From Aquirufa lenticrescens (lineage in GTDB: Bacteria; Bacteroidota; Bacteroidia; Cytophagales; Spirosomataceae): a stretch of DNA of 64,000 nucleotides. This document shows, piece by piece, positions 26,702 through 33,874 of the stretch. Made by a program: the position numbers and the translations under genes. Location: the NCBI RefSeq assembly GCF_019916085.1, contig NZ_CP049834.1, forward strand, positions 1-64,000. The letters are read 5' to 3'. Numbering within the stretch: the stretch's first letter is position 1; every line of letters begins with the position of its first letter. The notes beneath the pieces were generated by a model, which was given only the letters and a program-made list of their open reading frames with translations, ran no database searches and was not told the DNA's origin.

Positions 26702-27994
26702 ATGAGAAAAATTGCCCTATTAACACTTTTAGCCTTGACAGCTCAAGCTCAGACGAATAGAGAGTTGAATACGCTTGTTCAGCAGGTATTGACCTACTCT
26801 CCTTCTATAAAGGCGCAAAAAACACAATTACAAGCGGGAGAAATCAAGACGCAAATACAAGGCTCTTATGCAAAACCAATAGTCGCATATGAGGCGGGCA
26901 TAACGCGTATTGATCCTGTCTCGAAAGTCACCTTTGCCACTGGAGGAGTACCATCTGTATTGCAATTTCAGCCAAACATGAATTATAATACGAATTTCGT
27001 GGCGAGCCAAACGCTATATGATTGGGGAAAGAACAAATCAACCATTGACAAAATTCTTTTAGAGACGCGTCTTTCACAAACGCAGATTGATCAAACGGCT
27101 TTTGGATTAGCCTTCCAGATCGCGACAGTATATCACCAAATTCTTTTTTTACAAAACGTTGTCACGATTCAAAAGGCTGAATTAGGCCGAATCAATTCGC
27201 ACAAAGCGATTGTAGAGAACCAAATCAAATTAGGTGAGGCTTTGGAATTAGATGTGATGGGACTGCGCATTCGCGTGCAAAATCAGGAAACAAAAATCAC
27301 CGAGACCGAAACGCAAATCGATAAATTGATCGACTTCTTGCAAACGCAAAGCGGTCAAAAAGGGCTCAAAGACCAAATAAAAGCTATATTACTAGCGAAT
27401 ACGGCAAAAGGTGCCATAGATCAACATCCTACTATCCTAAGTTTAGAAGCAGAGAAATCGGTTTTCGAGCAAGAGATTGCTATCCAAAGTAAAGCGAGCA
27501 CTCCTACCCTGGCGGGTTCAGCCTCACTTGGGGTGCGAAACGGTTATTTGCCCCGCATTAATGGAGAGGTGCCTGCGTTTGAGGATGACTTTAAATTGAA
27601 TTCTTTGGTAGGCATTAAACTAACTGTACCTATCTATTCAGGAAAAAGGGCGAGCATGCAACAGAGTTTGGCCAAAATCCAACAAGAACGCATCACCTTT
27701 CAAAAAGAAGATACACAAACCAAACTTGCCTACGAATTACGTCAAGGACAAGCGAACTTAAGTCTAATTCAGGACAAATTAGCTACGCAGAAAAAAGTGA
27801 TTGATCAGGCGAAATATGCCTATCAGCTAGGAGAAGCTCGTTATAAAGAGGGAACGATTAAGCAATTGGAATTAGACCAAATCCAAAACTTATTAGAAGA
27901 AGCCCAATTGCAGGAGGAGAATTTTAAATTTCAATTCAATCTCCAACAATTGGACTTGTTAAAAACGCAGGGCGTTAAATTTTGGGAACTATAA
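26702..27994 (+). CDS. TolC family outer-membrane efflux protein
   Basis: Outer-membrane channel of the tripartite pump. 430 residues from the ATG at 26702, which yields a clean signal peptide (RKIALLTLLALTAQAQ); an ATG at 26681 would overlap emrB by 17 bases and add seven charged residues before it. Two TolC repeats with long helices rich in Gln, Glu and Lys (about 100-220 and 310-425) and strand regions between. Third gene of the operon; its stop overlaps that of convergent ald by 6 bases. Confidence 0.9.
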   Translation: MRKIALLTLLALTAQAQTNRELNTLVQQVLTYSPSIKAQKTQLQAGEIKTQIQGSYAKPIVAYEAGITRIDPVSKVTFATGGVPSVLQFQPNMNYNTNFVASQTLYDWGKNKSTIDKILLETRLSQTQIDQTAFGLAFQIATVYHQILFLQNVVTIQKAELGRINSHKAIVENQIKLGEALELDVMGLRIRVQNQETKITETETQIDKLIDFLQTQSGQKGLKDQIKAILLANTAKGAIDQHPTILSLEAEKSVFEQEIAIQSKASTPTLAGSASLGVRNGYLPRINGEVPAFEDDFKLNSLVGIKLTVPIYSGKRASMQQSLAKIQQERITFQKEDTQTKLAYELRQGQANLSLIQDKLATQKKVIDQAKYAYQLGEARYKEGTIKQLELDQIQNLLEEAQLQEENFKFQFNLQQLDLLKTQGVKFWEL

Positions 27995-29074
27995 ATTAAA
28001 GGTTGCCGCGACACCAGGATGGAAAAGTTTGCCATCATAAATCGTCAATCCTTTATTTAAGGCTTCATTTTGGATACAAGCCTCTGTCCAACCCAAATTA
28101 GCTAACAGATGCACATAGGGCAATGTCGCTTGAGTTAAAGCCATTGTAGAGGTTTGTGGAACCGCTCCAGGCATATTTGCCACGCAATAATGAACGATTC
28201 CATCGATTTCATATATTGGATTCTCGTGTGTGGTAGGTTTACAAGTCTCAATACATCCACCTTGATCCACCGCAACATCCACTAAAACCGTACCAGGAGC
28301 CATCTTCTTTAGGTCATCGCGTTTGATTAAATGAGGCGCTTTGGCCCCATGTAATAAAACGGCTCCTACCACTAAATCTACAGATGGTAAAGCTTCTTGA
28401 ATCGCATAAGAAGTAGAAAACTGAGTGGAAACATTAGCTGGCATCACTTCATCCAAATAACGAAGACGCGCTAAATTCGTGTCCATAATCGTCACATTCG
28501 CGCCTAATCCCGCCGCCATCTTCGCCGCTTGCGTTCCTACTACTCCACCACCAAGTACTAACACATTAGCTGGTTTCACCCCAGGAACACCGCCTAATAA
28601 CTTTCCTTTACCACCTTGAGGTTTACCTAAATAAAAAGCTCCCACTTGAATCGCCATGCGACCTGCCACTTCTGACATCGGAGTTAATAGCGGTAAACTA
28701 CGATCCGCTAATTCCACTGTTTCGTACGCAATACATACCGCATCTGAACTTAGCATGGCGGAAGTTAATTCACGAGACGCAGCGAAATGGAAATAGGTAA
28801 ATAGGATTTGATTCTTTTTAATCAGCGGAAATTCTGCTGCCAAAGGTTCTTTCACTTTCACAATCATATCAGCTATTGCATACACTTCAGCAGCTGTAGC
28901 TAAAATATGGGCACCTGCTTCTTTGTATTGCGCATCAGAAAGGCCTGAACCTTCTCCTGCACTGGCTTGGACATATACTTGATGTCCTTTAGCAGTTAAA
29001 CCTTGAACACCTGCCGGAGTTAAGCCTACCCGAAACTCCTGAATTTTAATTTCTTTAGGTACACCAATGATCAT
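27989..29074 (-). CDS. ald: Alanine dehydrogenase
   Basis: NAD-dependent interconversion of alanine with pyruvate and ammonia. 361 residues: IIGVPKEIKIQEFRVGLTPAGV at the N-terminus with catalytic Lys/Arg, the NAD-binding glycine motif VLVLGGGVVGTQAAKMAAGLGANVTIMD (about 169-196), and HYCVANMPGAVPQTSTMALT near 290-310. A weak internal expansion near residue 155 (PQGGKGKLLGGVPG) is usual. It is divergent from an Lrp/AsnC gene, and its leader holds a terminator-like hairpin, so expression is probably responsive to alanine or nitrogen status. Confidence 0.95.
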   Translation of the reverse strand: MIIGVPKEIKIQEFRVGLTPAGVQGLTAKGHQVYVQASAGEGSGLSDAQYKEAGAHILATAAEVYAIADMIVKVKEPLAAEFPLIKKNQILFTYFHFAASRELTSAMLSSDAVCIAYETVELADRSLPLLTPMSEVAGRMAIQVGAFYLGKPQGGKGKLLGGVPGVKPANVLVLGGGVVGTQAAKMAAGLGANVTIMDTNLARLRYLDEVMPANVSTQFSTSYAIQEALPSVDLVVGAVLLHGAKAPHLIKRDDLKKMAPGTVLVDVAVDQGGCIETCKPTTHENPIYEIDGIVHYCVANMPGAVPQTSTMALTQATLPYVHLLANLGWTEACIQNEALNKGLTIYDGKLFHPGVAATFNL

Positions 29075-29093
29075 AACATAAATGTTTAAAAAG

Positions 29094-29124
29094 AAAGGCC
29101 ACCGAAAAAAATCCGCTGGCCTTT
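29094..29124 (-). terminator. Terminator-like hairpin in the ald leader (possible attenuator)
   Basis: Read on the minus strand: AAAGGCCA stem, one G/G mismatch then CG/CG, T-rich loop, TGGCCTTT, then CTTTTTAAA. It lies only 20 bases upstream of the ald ATG and downstream of the candidate -7 element at 29150-29157, so it would interrupt ald transcription unless read through. Confidence 0.6.
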
Positions 29125-29149
29125 ACCTTTGATGAAGTATAATACACTA

Positions 29150-29157
29150 CAAATATA
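29150..29157 (-). promoter_or_regulatory. Candidate ald -7 element
   Basis: CAAATATA on the plus strand is TATATTTG on the minus strand, a full TAnnTTTG match. Predicted start near 29143 gives a leader of about 70 bases containing the hairpin at 29094-29124. Confidence 0.5.
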
Positions 29158-29176
29158 GACAGGACAATAAATTATC

Positions 29177-29229
29177 TTGCATAATGATAAATAATAAGTA
29201 ATATTTACTGCACAAATTCAATTATGCAA
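29177..29229. promoter_or_regulatory. Nested dyad between ald and lrp (probable Lrp/AsnC operator)
   Basis: An outer perfect inverted repeat TTGCATAAT (29177-29185) / ATTATGCAA (29221-29229) and an inner one AGTAA-TAT-TTACT (29197-29209) share the same centre at 29203. The 11-base stretches between them are not symmetric. This spacing suits multimeric binding by an Lrp-type octamer. Confidence 0.6.
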
Positions 29230-29278
29230 TAAAAAATAAGATTACTGTCGCGTTTCGAACCGGAAAACCGAAAACTTT

Positions 29279-29749
29279 ATGGCAAAAAATACAAACCTCG
29301 ATGAATTAGATCACAAAATCTTACAAATCATCCAAAACGATAGCCAAAAAACCCTCAAGGAGATCTCTGAGCAAGTGAACTTATCATTGAGCCCTACACA
29401 CGATCGAATCAAGCGAATGGAATCAGATGGATATATTCAAGGCTATGTGGCGCTTTTAAACAGAAAGAAACTAAACCTGGGCCTACTCGTACACTGCCAG
29501 GTTACACTAGAGAAACAAAACCGTAAGAACTTTAGTGAATTTGAAGCAGCCATCTTGAACTTTCCGGAAGTGACCTCTTGCCATTTAGTATCTGGAAACT
29601 TTGATTATTATTTAAATGTGGTCAGTGCTGATGTAGAAAGCTACAATCAGTTTTACCAAGAAAAGTTAGCCGTATTGCCTTCTGTCGCTCACATAAGTAC
29701 TTTATTTGTAATGGATGAAATCAAACAAACTACTGCTTTACCTGTGTAA
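29279..29749 (+). CDS. Lrp/AsnC family transcriptional regulator
   Basis: Feast/famine regulator of 156 residues: N-terminal HTH (DELDHKILQIIQNDSQKTLKEISEQVNLSLSPTHDRIKRMESDGYI, about 7-52) and a C-terminal RAM effector-binding domain (VTSCHLVSGNFDYYLNVV, about 101-118). Divergent from ald with a dyad between, so ald is a likely target and alanine or another amino acid a likely effector. tmRNA follows 25 bases after its stop. Confidence 0.9.
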   Translation: MAKNTNLDELDHKILQIIQNDSQKTLKEISEQVNLSLSPTHDRIKRMESDGYIQGYVALLNRKKLNLGLLVHCQVTLEKQNRKNFSEFEAAILNFPEVTSCHLVSGNFDYYLNVVSADVESYNQFYQEKLAVLPSVAHISTLFVMDEIKQTTALPV

Positions 29750-29755
29750 ATTATG

Positions 29756-29763
29756 TATCTTTG
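29756..29763 (+). promoter_or_regulatory. Candidate -7 element for ssrA
   Basis: TATCTTTG matches TAnnTTTG and ends 11 bases before the mature tmRNA 5' end; it overlaps no coding sequence. No clear -33 TTG. Confidence 0.5.
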
Positions 29764-29774
29764 CATTTCTATTT

Positions 29775-30140
29775 GGGATCGACCGGTTTTGACAGCTTAT
29801 GTAGTCCGGTTGTAAGCACGTCGGGAGTTGTAGGCATTTCCTGTTAAAAAAACCTTCGAATTATAGCTGGCAATACTTCGTATGCCATGGCTGCTTAGTC
29901 TGATAGACTAACCAATTGCCATCGTTCAGCCCTGTCCAAACTCTGCCGACGGGGGATTCTGAGCGTCGACATGCAGAGTCGCTGAATCCGATTTCTCTAA
30001 CGGTTCAGTAGTATCCAGAGGATAAGTGTTAGGTAAGGTCTGATCTGAACCTATCTAACATCGAAAATTAATCAAATCTAAACGTGTAGAAAGCAGCAGT
30101 TCTCTAGGTTTGGACGAGGGTTCGAGTCCCTCCGATTCCA
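29775..30140 (+). ncRNA. ssrA: Transfer-messenger RNA (tmRNA)
   Basis: Rescues stalled ribosomes by trans-translation. The 5' end GGGATCG pairs with 3' CGATTCC (one G-U), giving the 7-bp acceptor; the T-arm GAGGG-TTCGAGT-CCCTC is at the 3' end. The tag reading frame is 29869-29898: resume codon GGC, tag GNTSYAMAA, stop TAG, with the upstream TAGCT element matching E. coli TAGTC. The encoded 3' end is discriminator A followed by CTT, so CCA must be added post-transcriptionally. One-piece form, 366 bases. Confidence 0.95.
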
Positions 30141-30166
30141 CTTATGAACGTTAAGTTCAGTATTTG

Positions 30167-30207
30167 AAGCATTCATTAGTTCGAAAGAATAAATGAATGC
30201 TTTTTTA
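30167..30207 (+). terminator. ssrA terminator
   Basis: Perfect 11-bp stem AAGCATTCATT / AATGAATGCTT with a 14-base loop and a T-run, 27 bases after the mature tmRNA end. Confidence 0.85.
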
Positions 30208-30272
30208 TTTGCCCGTTTAATTTTCATAAAACATTTTGGAATATATTTACGCAATTTTAAAACCCACTCTAC

Positions 30273-31295
30273 ATGAAAATTTTATATTCTATTTGTTTCA
30301 CTCTTATCTCCTTTTTATCTATTTCCCAAACAGATAGCACCGAAGTCCTAGAGGATTACAGCAACTACGGTGAGCCTGAAGGTGTAAAAAGATACACCAC
30401 GCAGAAAGTGCTTAACCAAACACCTCAAAAAATCATTAGTGTTGGTTATGAATACAACGGTGAATTTCACATGCCGGGCATTCGAATTGCGGAATCCTTT
30501 TCTATTCTAGAAGACAAACATGTAAGCCAAGTAAATGTATTTAAGGCGCAAGTGAATGTTCCAGTTGTCGCAACTAACAAAATCATTTGGCAATTGGGAG
30601 CTAATTATTGGGGATCAAAATTTGCCGTTGAAAACCCTGGTAGTAATGCATTTGCAAAACAATTAAATCAAACTTCACTCATCAGCGCTGGATTAAATAC
30701 AACAATATTCAAACCTCTGAATGAGACCAATTTTATGATTTTTCAAGCAAGCGCAGATGTCAATGGCTTATTTAATGAAAATGCTAAGGTTACGTCAAAT
30801 GCCCTGACCATCAGTGCAACAGCCATTTATGGATGGAAAAAATCAGAGAAAAATATGATTGGTACAGGTATCGCTAGATCATATAGAGCTGGCAGGTTGA
30901 TGTATTTTCCGGTATTGTTTTGGAACAAAACGTTCAATGATAAATGGGGTATGGAATTATTACTTCCTGCTAAAGGATTTATCAGATATAATATCAACAC
31001 CTCGAACATGATTCAGGCAGGATTTGAATTAGAAGGAAACCAATTCTCTATGCCAATTCCTTCTACTCAACGAGATTTATTTTATATACAACGAGGGGAG
31101 TTAAAACCAAGAATCATGTGGGATAAGAAAATCACTGGATTTTTATGGTTTAGTGCACAAGTCGGATTACGCTATAACTACCGATTTGATGTAATGAATA
31201 AATATGACGGAAAAGAAGATAATGACAGCTATTTTTCAAGTAAGCTAGGGAATCCTCTCTACTTTAATATCAGTTTAAACTTAGTTTCTCCCTAA
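30273..31295 (+). CDS. Outer-membrane beta-barrel protein (DUF6268-like)
   Basis: A 340-residue secreted protein with a signal peptide (KILYSICFTLISFLSISQ) and, after about residue 50, alternating hydrophobic/polar strands with aromatic ends (VGYEYNGEFHMPGIRI, TIFKPLNETNFMIFQASAD, GLRYNYRFDVM) and a C-terminal LYFNISLNLVSP typical of outer-membrane barrels. I think it is the DUF6268 family. Monocistronic, between the tmRNA terminator and a bidirectional terminator. Role unknown. Confidence 0.65.
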   Translation: MKILYSICFTLISFLSISQTDSTEVLEDYSNYGEPEGVKRYTTQKVLNQTPQKIISVGYEYNGEFHMPGIRIAESFSILEDKHVSQVNVFKAQVNVPVVATNKIIWQLGANYWGSKFAVENPGSNAFAKQLNQTSLISAGLNTTIFKPLNETNFMIFQASADVNGLFNENAKVTSNALTISATAIYGWKKSEKNMIGTGIARSYRAGRLMYFPVLFWNKTFNDKWGMELLLPAKGFIRYNINTSNMIQAGFELEGNQFSMPIPSTQRDLFYIQRGELKPRIMWDKKITGFLWFSAQVGLRYNYRFDVMNKYDGKEDNDSYFSSKLGNPLYFNISLNLVSP

Positions 31296-31296
31296 C

Positions 31297-31327
31297 AAAA
31301 AAAGGCTCCTGATGGAGCCTTTTTTTT
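31297..31327. terminator. Bidirectional terminator
   Basis: A-run, AGGCTCC-TGAT-GGAGCCT stem, T-run, between two convergent genes. A near-identical hairpin recurs at 33233-33256. Confidence 0.9.
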
Positions 31328-31334
31328 ATTAAAG

Positions 31335-31796
31335 TTATTTAGCCACTTGCCTTGTCCAAGTATCTGTTCGTCCAATAATTGAGACACCGATATATCCACG
31401 TACCTCAAGTGAATTATTATTTATCAACTTCATTGTAGAGGAATACGTATTCCCATTCTTAGGGTCATAAATATTGCCATCCTCCCAAACATTTTCACCT
31501 TTAGAAACAAATCCCCAAATATTAATTAATCCTAACACCGGTTTTGTTTTAGCGGAAGGATCGGCATTATTCTTATCTAATTTGGGCTTACCTGTTTCTG
31601 GATCAATCGGCTCCTTCAACCAAACCACTCTTCCTTGGTATTTATCACCGTTTTTATAAATTTTCACCATGGCATTGCCCTCCCCTGTTTTCCAAACACC
31701 TAATATGGCATCTGGATTATCAAGTGCAATGGAATTGAATGATTGAAGGAATAAACCTACAAAGAGAAAAACAAATATTTTTTTAGTCGTTGACAT
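31335..31796 (-). CDS. DUF2147 family secreted protein
   Basis: A 153-residue exported protein: signal peptide (about 1-25) then a lipocalin-like small beta-barrel domain recognised as DUF2147 by ILGVWKTGEGNAMVKIYKNGDKY.GRVVWL, the central IYDPKNGNTYSSTMKL and RGYIGVSIIGRTDTWTR at the end. Members are found in the periplasm or envelope of many Proteobacteria and Bacteroidota; the function is unknown. It lies 18 bases downstream of the aminopeptidase gene and may share its transcript. Confidence 0.85.
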   Translation of the reverse strand: MSTTKKIFVFLFVGLFLQSFNSIALDNPDAILGVWKTGEGNAMVKIYKNGDKYQGRVVWLKEPIDPETGKPKLDKNNADPSAKTKPVLGLINIWGFVSKGENVWEDGNIYDPKNGNTYSSTMKLINNNSLEVRGYIGVSIIGRTDTWTRQVAK

Positions 31797-31814
31797 AATT
31801 GACAGTGGTTTAGT

Positions 31815-33200
31815 TTAAAAAATAGATTTCTGTGCTGCCATCTTTTCGATTTCAGCCACTGAACGAGGAGAACCTTGAGAAAGGTTCACATTTCCTTTTT
31901 CGGTAATTAAAATATCATCTTCGATACGGATACCAATATTCCACCATTTCTTATCACACTTACTTCCAGCTGGAATATAAATACCTGGTTCAACGGTTAC
32001 CACCACACCTGCTGCTAAAACGCGAGGTCCTAAATCATGTACATCTAAACCTAAATGATGTGAAGTTCCGTGAGGGAAATACGTACGCGCTTCTTTCTCA
32101 TTAGCCACAATGCCTAATTTGATTAAACCTGCATTCACTACAGCTCGGGAAGCTGCGTCTATATCACTAAATGGAGCACCAGCTTTACAAGCTGCAATTC
32201 CTGCATCCTGAGCAGCAAGAACGATTTCATACAAGGCTTTTTGCGCCTCTGAGAATTTTCCATTCGCTGGAACCGTTCTTGTAACGTCCGCTGAATAACC
32301 GTGGTATTCTGCTGCACAATCACTTAATAATAAATCTCCCTCTTTTATCGTCTTCAAATTCGTGATATAATGTAAAACGCAGGCATTTTCTGCTGCACCA
32401 TTGATACTATTATAACCAGGATATTCCGAACCCTCTTTTTTGAAATGGTATTCCATGATCGCCTGAGCCTGGTATTCTTTCATACCTGGTTTTACTGCAC
32501 GCATCACGTCATTATGACCTAAAACACTGATGGAAGCTGCTTTTTGAATTAAAGCGATCTCTTCAGGTAATTTAATGCCACGTAGGTTTCTTAGGGTATT
32601 TAATGTAGATCTAGATGCCAATGGCTTTGCGTTTGAAATCACTAAACTATCCACTAACGAGGCCATGCGAGTTAAAGGATCTGGCTTTACTTGGTATTTA
32701 GCAAAAATACCCTCTGTACGGTACAACGTATAGACAGAATCAACACCTGCCAAAGAAATGGCAGAGCTTGTAAATTGGTCATTGATGAACACATTTTCCA
32801 TCTTGCTCTTGGCTTTGAAACCGTCCACTCCAAGAATTTTACCTGTCCATAATTCTTTAAATGGATCACGGTTTTGAACAAAGATAAATTCAGTTCCAGT
32901 TTTCCCTAAAAGGGTTACTGGCTGCTTAAACAATAATAAAACAGCGTTAGGCTCTTCTAAACCTGTTAAATAGTAAAAATTTTTGTTTTGCGCATATTGA
33001 AACTCGGTGTCATTACTACGCTGACGTGTTTGTGATGCGAAAAAGATACCCACGCCTTTGTCAGACATTTTCTCTTTAAAGGCAGCACGACGACCCGCGT
33101 GAAATTCTGGACTTAAATAATCCGTTGGATAATCTTGAGCAATAGCAGATTGCAATGACAAAGTCGCGAACAATCCGATGATGAGGTGTTTGATTTTCAT
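31815..33200 (-). CDS. Aminopeptidase P family (M24B Xaa-Pro aminopeptidase), exported
   Basis: Metallopeptidase that removes N-terminal residues ahead of proline. 461 residues with a signal peptide (KIKHLIIGLFATLSLQSAIAQ), an N-terminal creatinase-like domain (about 30-200) and the pita-bread catalytic domain. Metal ligands are visible: Asp in LLLSDCAAEYHGYSADVTRTV (two aspartates), His in GTSHHLGLDVHDLG, Glu in VVTVEPGIYIP and Glu in IGIRIEDDILITEKG. The signal peptide places it in the periplasm, unlike E. coli PepP; secreted forms are common in this phylum and suit peptide feeding. Confidence 0.92.
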   Translation of the reverse strand: MKIKHLIIGLFATLSLQSAIAQDYPTDYLSPEFHAGRRAAFKEKMSDKGVGIFFASQTRQRSNDTEFQYAQNKNFYYLTGLEEPNAVLLLFKQPVTLLGKTGTEFIFVQNRDPFKELWTGKILGVDGFKAKSKMENVFINDQFTSSAISLAGVDSVYTLYRTEGIFAKYQVKPDPLTRMASLVDSLVISNAKPLASRSTLNTLRNLRGIKLPEEIALIQKAASISVLGHNDVMRAVKPGMKEYQAQAIMEYHFKKEGSEYPGYNSINGAAENACVLHYITNLKTIKEGDLLLSDCAAEYHGYSADVTRTVPANGKFSEAQKALYEIVLAAQDAGIAACKAGAPFSDIDAASRAVVNAGLIKLGIVANEKEARTYFPHGTSHHLGLDVHDLGPRVLAAGVVVTVEPGIYIPAGSKCDKKWWNIGIRIEDDILITEKGNVNLSQGSPRSVAEIEKMAAQKSIF

Positions 33201-33232
33201 TGAATAATAGATATTTGAAATAGCAAGATAAG

Positions 33233-33256
33233 AAAAAAGGCTCCAGATGGAGCCTT
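33233..33256 (-). terminator. Intrinsic terminator
   Basis: Stem AGGCTCC / GGAGCCT with a four-base loop; on the minus strand it is followed by TTTTTTC. It ends the 33261-33809 gene and precedes the aminopeptidase gene. Confidence 0.8.
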
Positions 33257-33260
33257 TGAA

Positions 33261-33809
33261 TTAACTTTTTTGGCCAAAATAACGACTTAACCAAAAACCA
33301 CAAAGCCCCCAAGCGACTATCGCATCAATCAATTGAGCGCGTAAATCATATACTGGGTACCAAATATGCTCCGTGTAAGAGGTACTACAAAAGGCCATAA
33401 AACCAATCGCAATCGAAATACCGACAATGGTTGAACGACGTGGAATCTTCAATTTTGAAATAACCCACACTAATAAAAAAACAATCAATATATCCACAGC
33501 AAAGCCACGAATCATATTCATCGTCATATCCGTTTTATAAGAAGAGTAATAAATCACCCGAGCCCAAGGTTTACCAGCAATCGACTTAGTAAATCCTTCC
33601 AACTCCTCCATTGACTGATTATGACTCATGCGAGGCAAAATATACCCGCCGGGTGCTAATTCTTGTTTATTCAAGAAATGTAGAATCGTGTCTTGTTTAG
33701 CGGTATACTGCTGAACAGGCTCATGTAAATTTAACGCTACATGAGACATTGTCTGCCATAGAAAGATAATCAGACCGCCCACTAAGGAACCAATAATGAC
33801 TTTTTTCAT
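33261..33809 (-). CDS. Hypothetical membrane protein
   Basis: I do not recognise this 182-residue protein. It has one N-terminal membrane helix (VIIGSLVGGLIIFLWQTMSH, 4-23), an extracytoplasmic stretch of about 70 residues (YTAKQDTILHFLNKQELAPGGYILPRM…), and three further hydrophobic segments (about 100-120, 128-147, 155-175). The pattern of an N-terminal helix, an outward loop and a three-helix block recalls small Bacteroidota membrane proteins annotated only as hypothetical. It stands alone with its own terminator. Confidence 0.7.
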   Translation of the reverse strand: MKKVIIGSLVGGLIIFLWQTMSHVALNLHEPVQQYTAKQDTILHFLNKQELAPGGYILPRMSHNQSMEELEGFTKSIAGKPWARVIYYSSYKTDMTMNMIRGFAVDILIVFLLVWVISKLKIPRRSTIVGISIAIGFMAFCSTSYTEHIWYPVYDLRAQLIDAIVAWGLCGFWLSRYFGQKS

Positions 33810-33874
33810 TTTATTATAATTGATTGAACGGTAAAATTAAGAATAAAATGCAAATATAAATGAAAAATGTTCAA

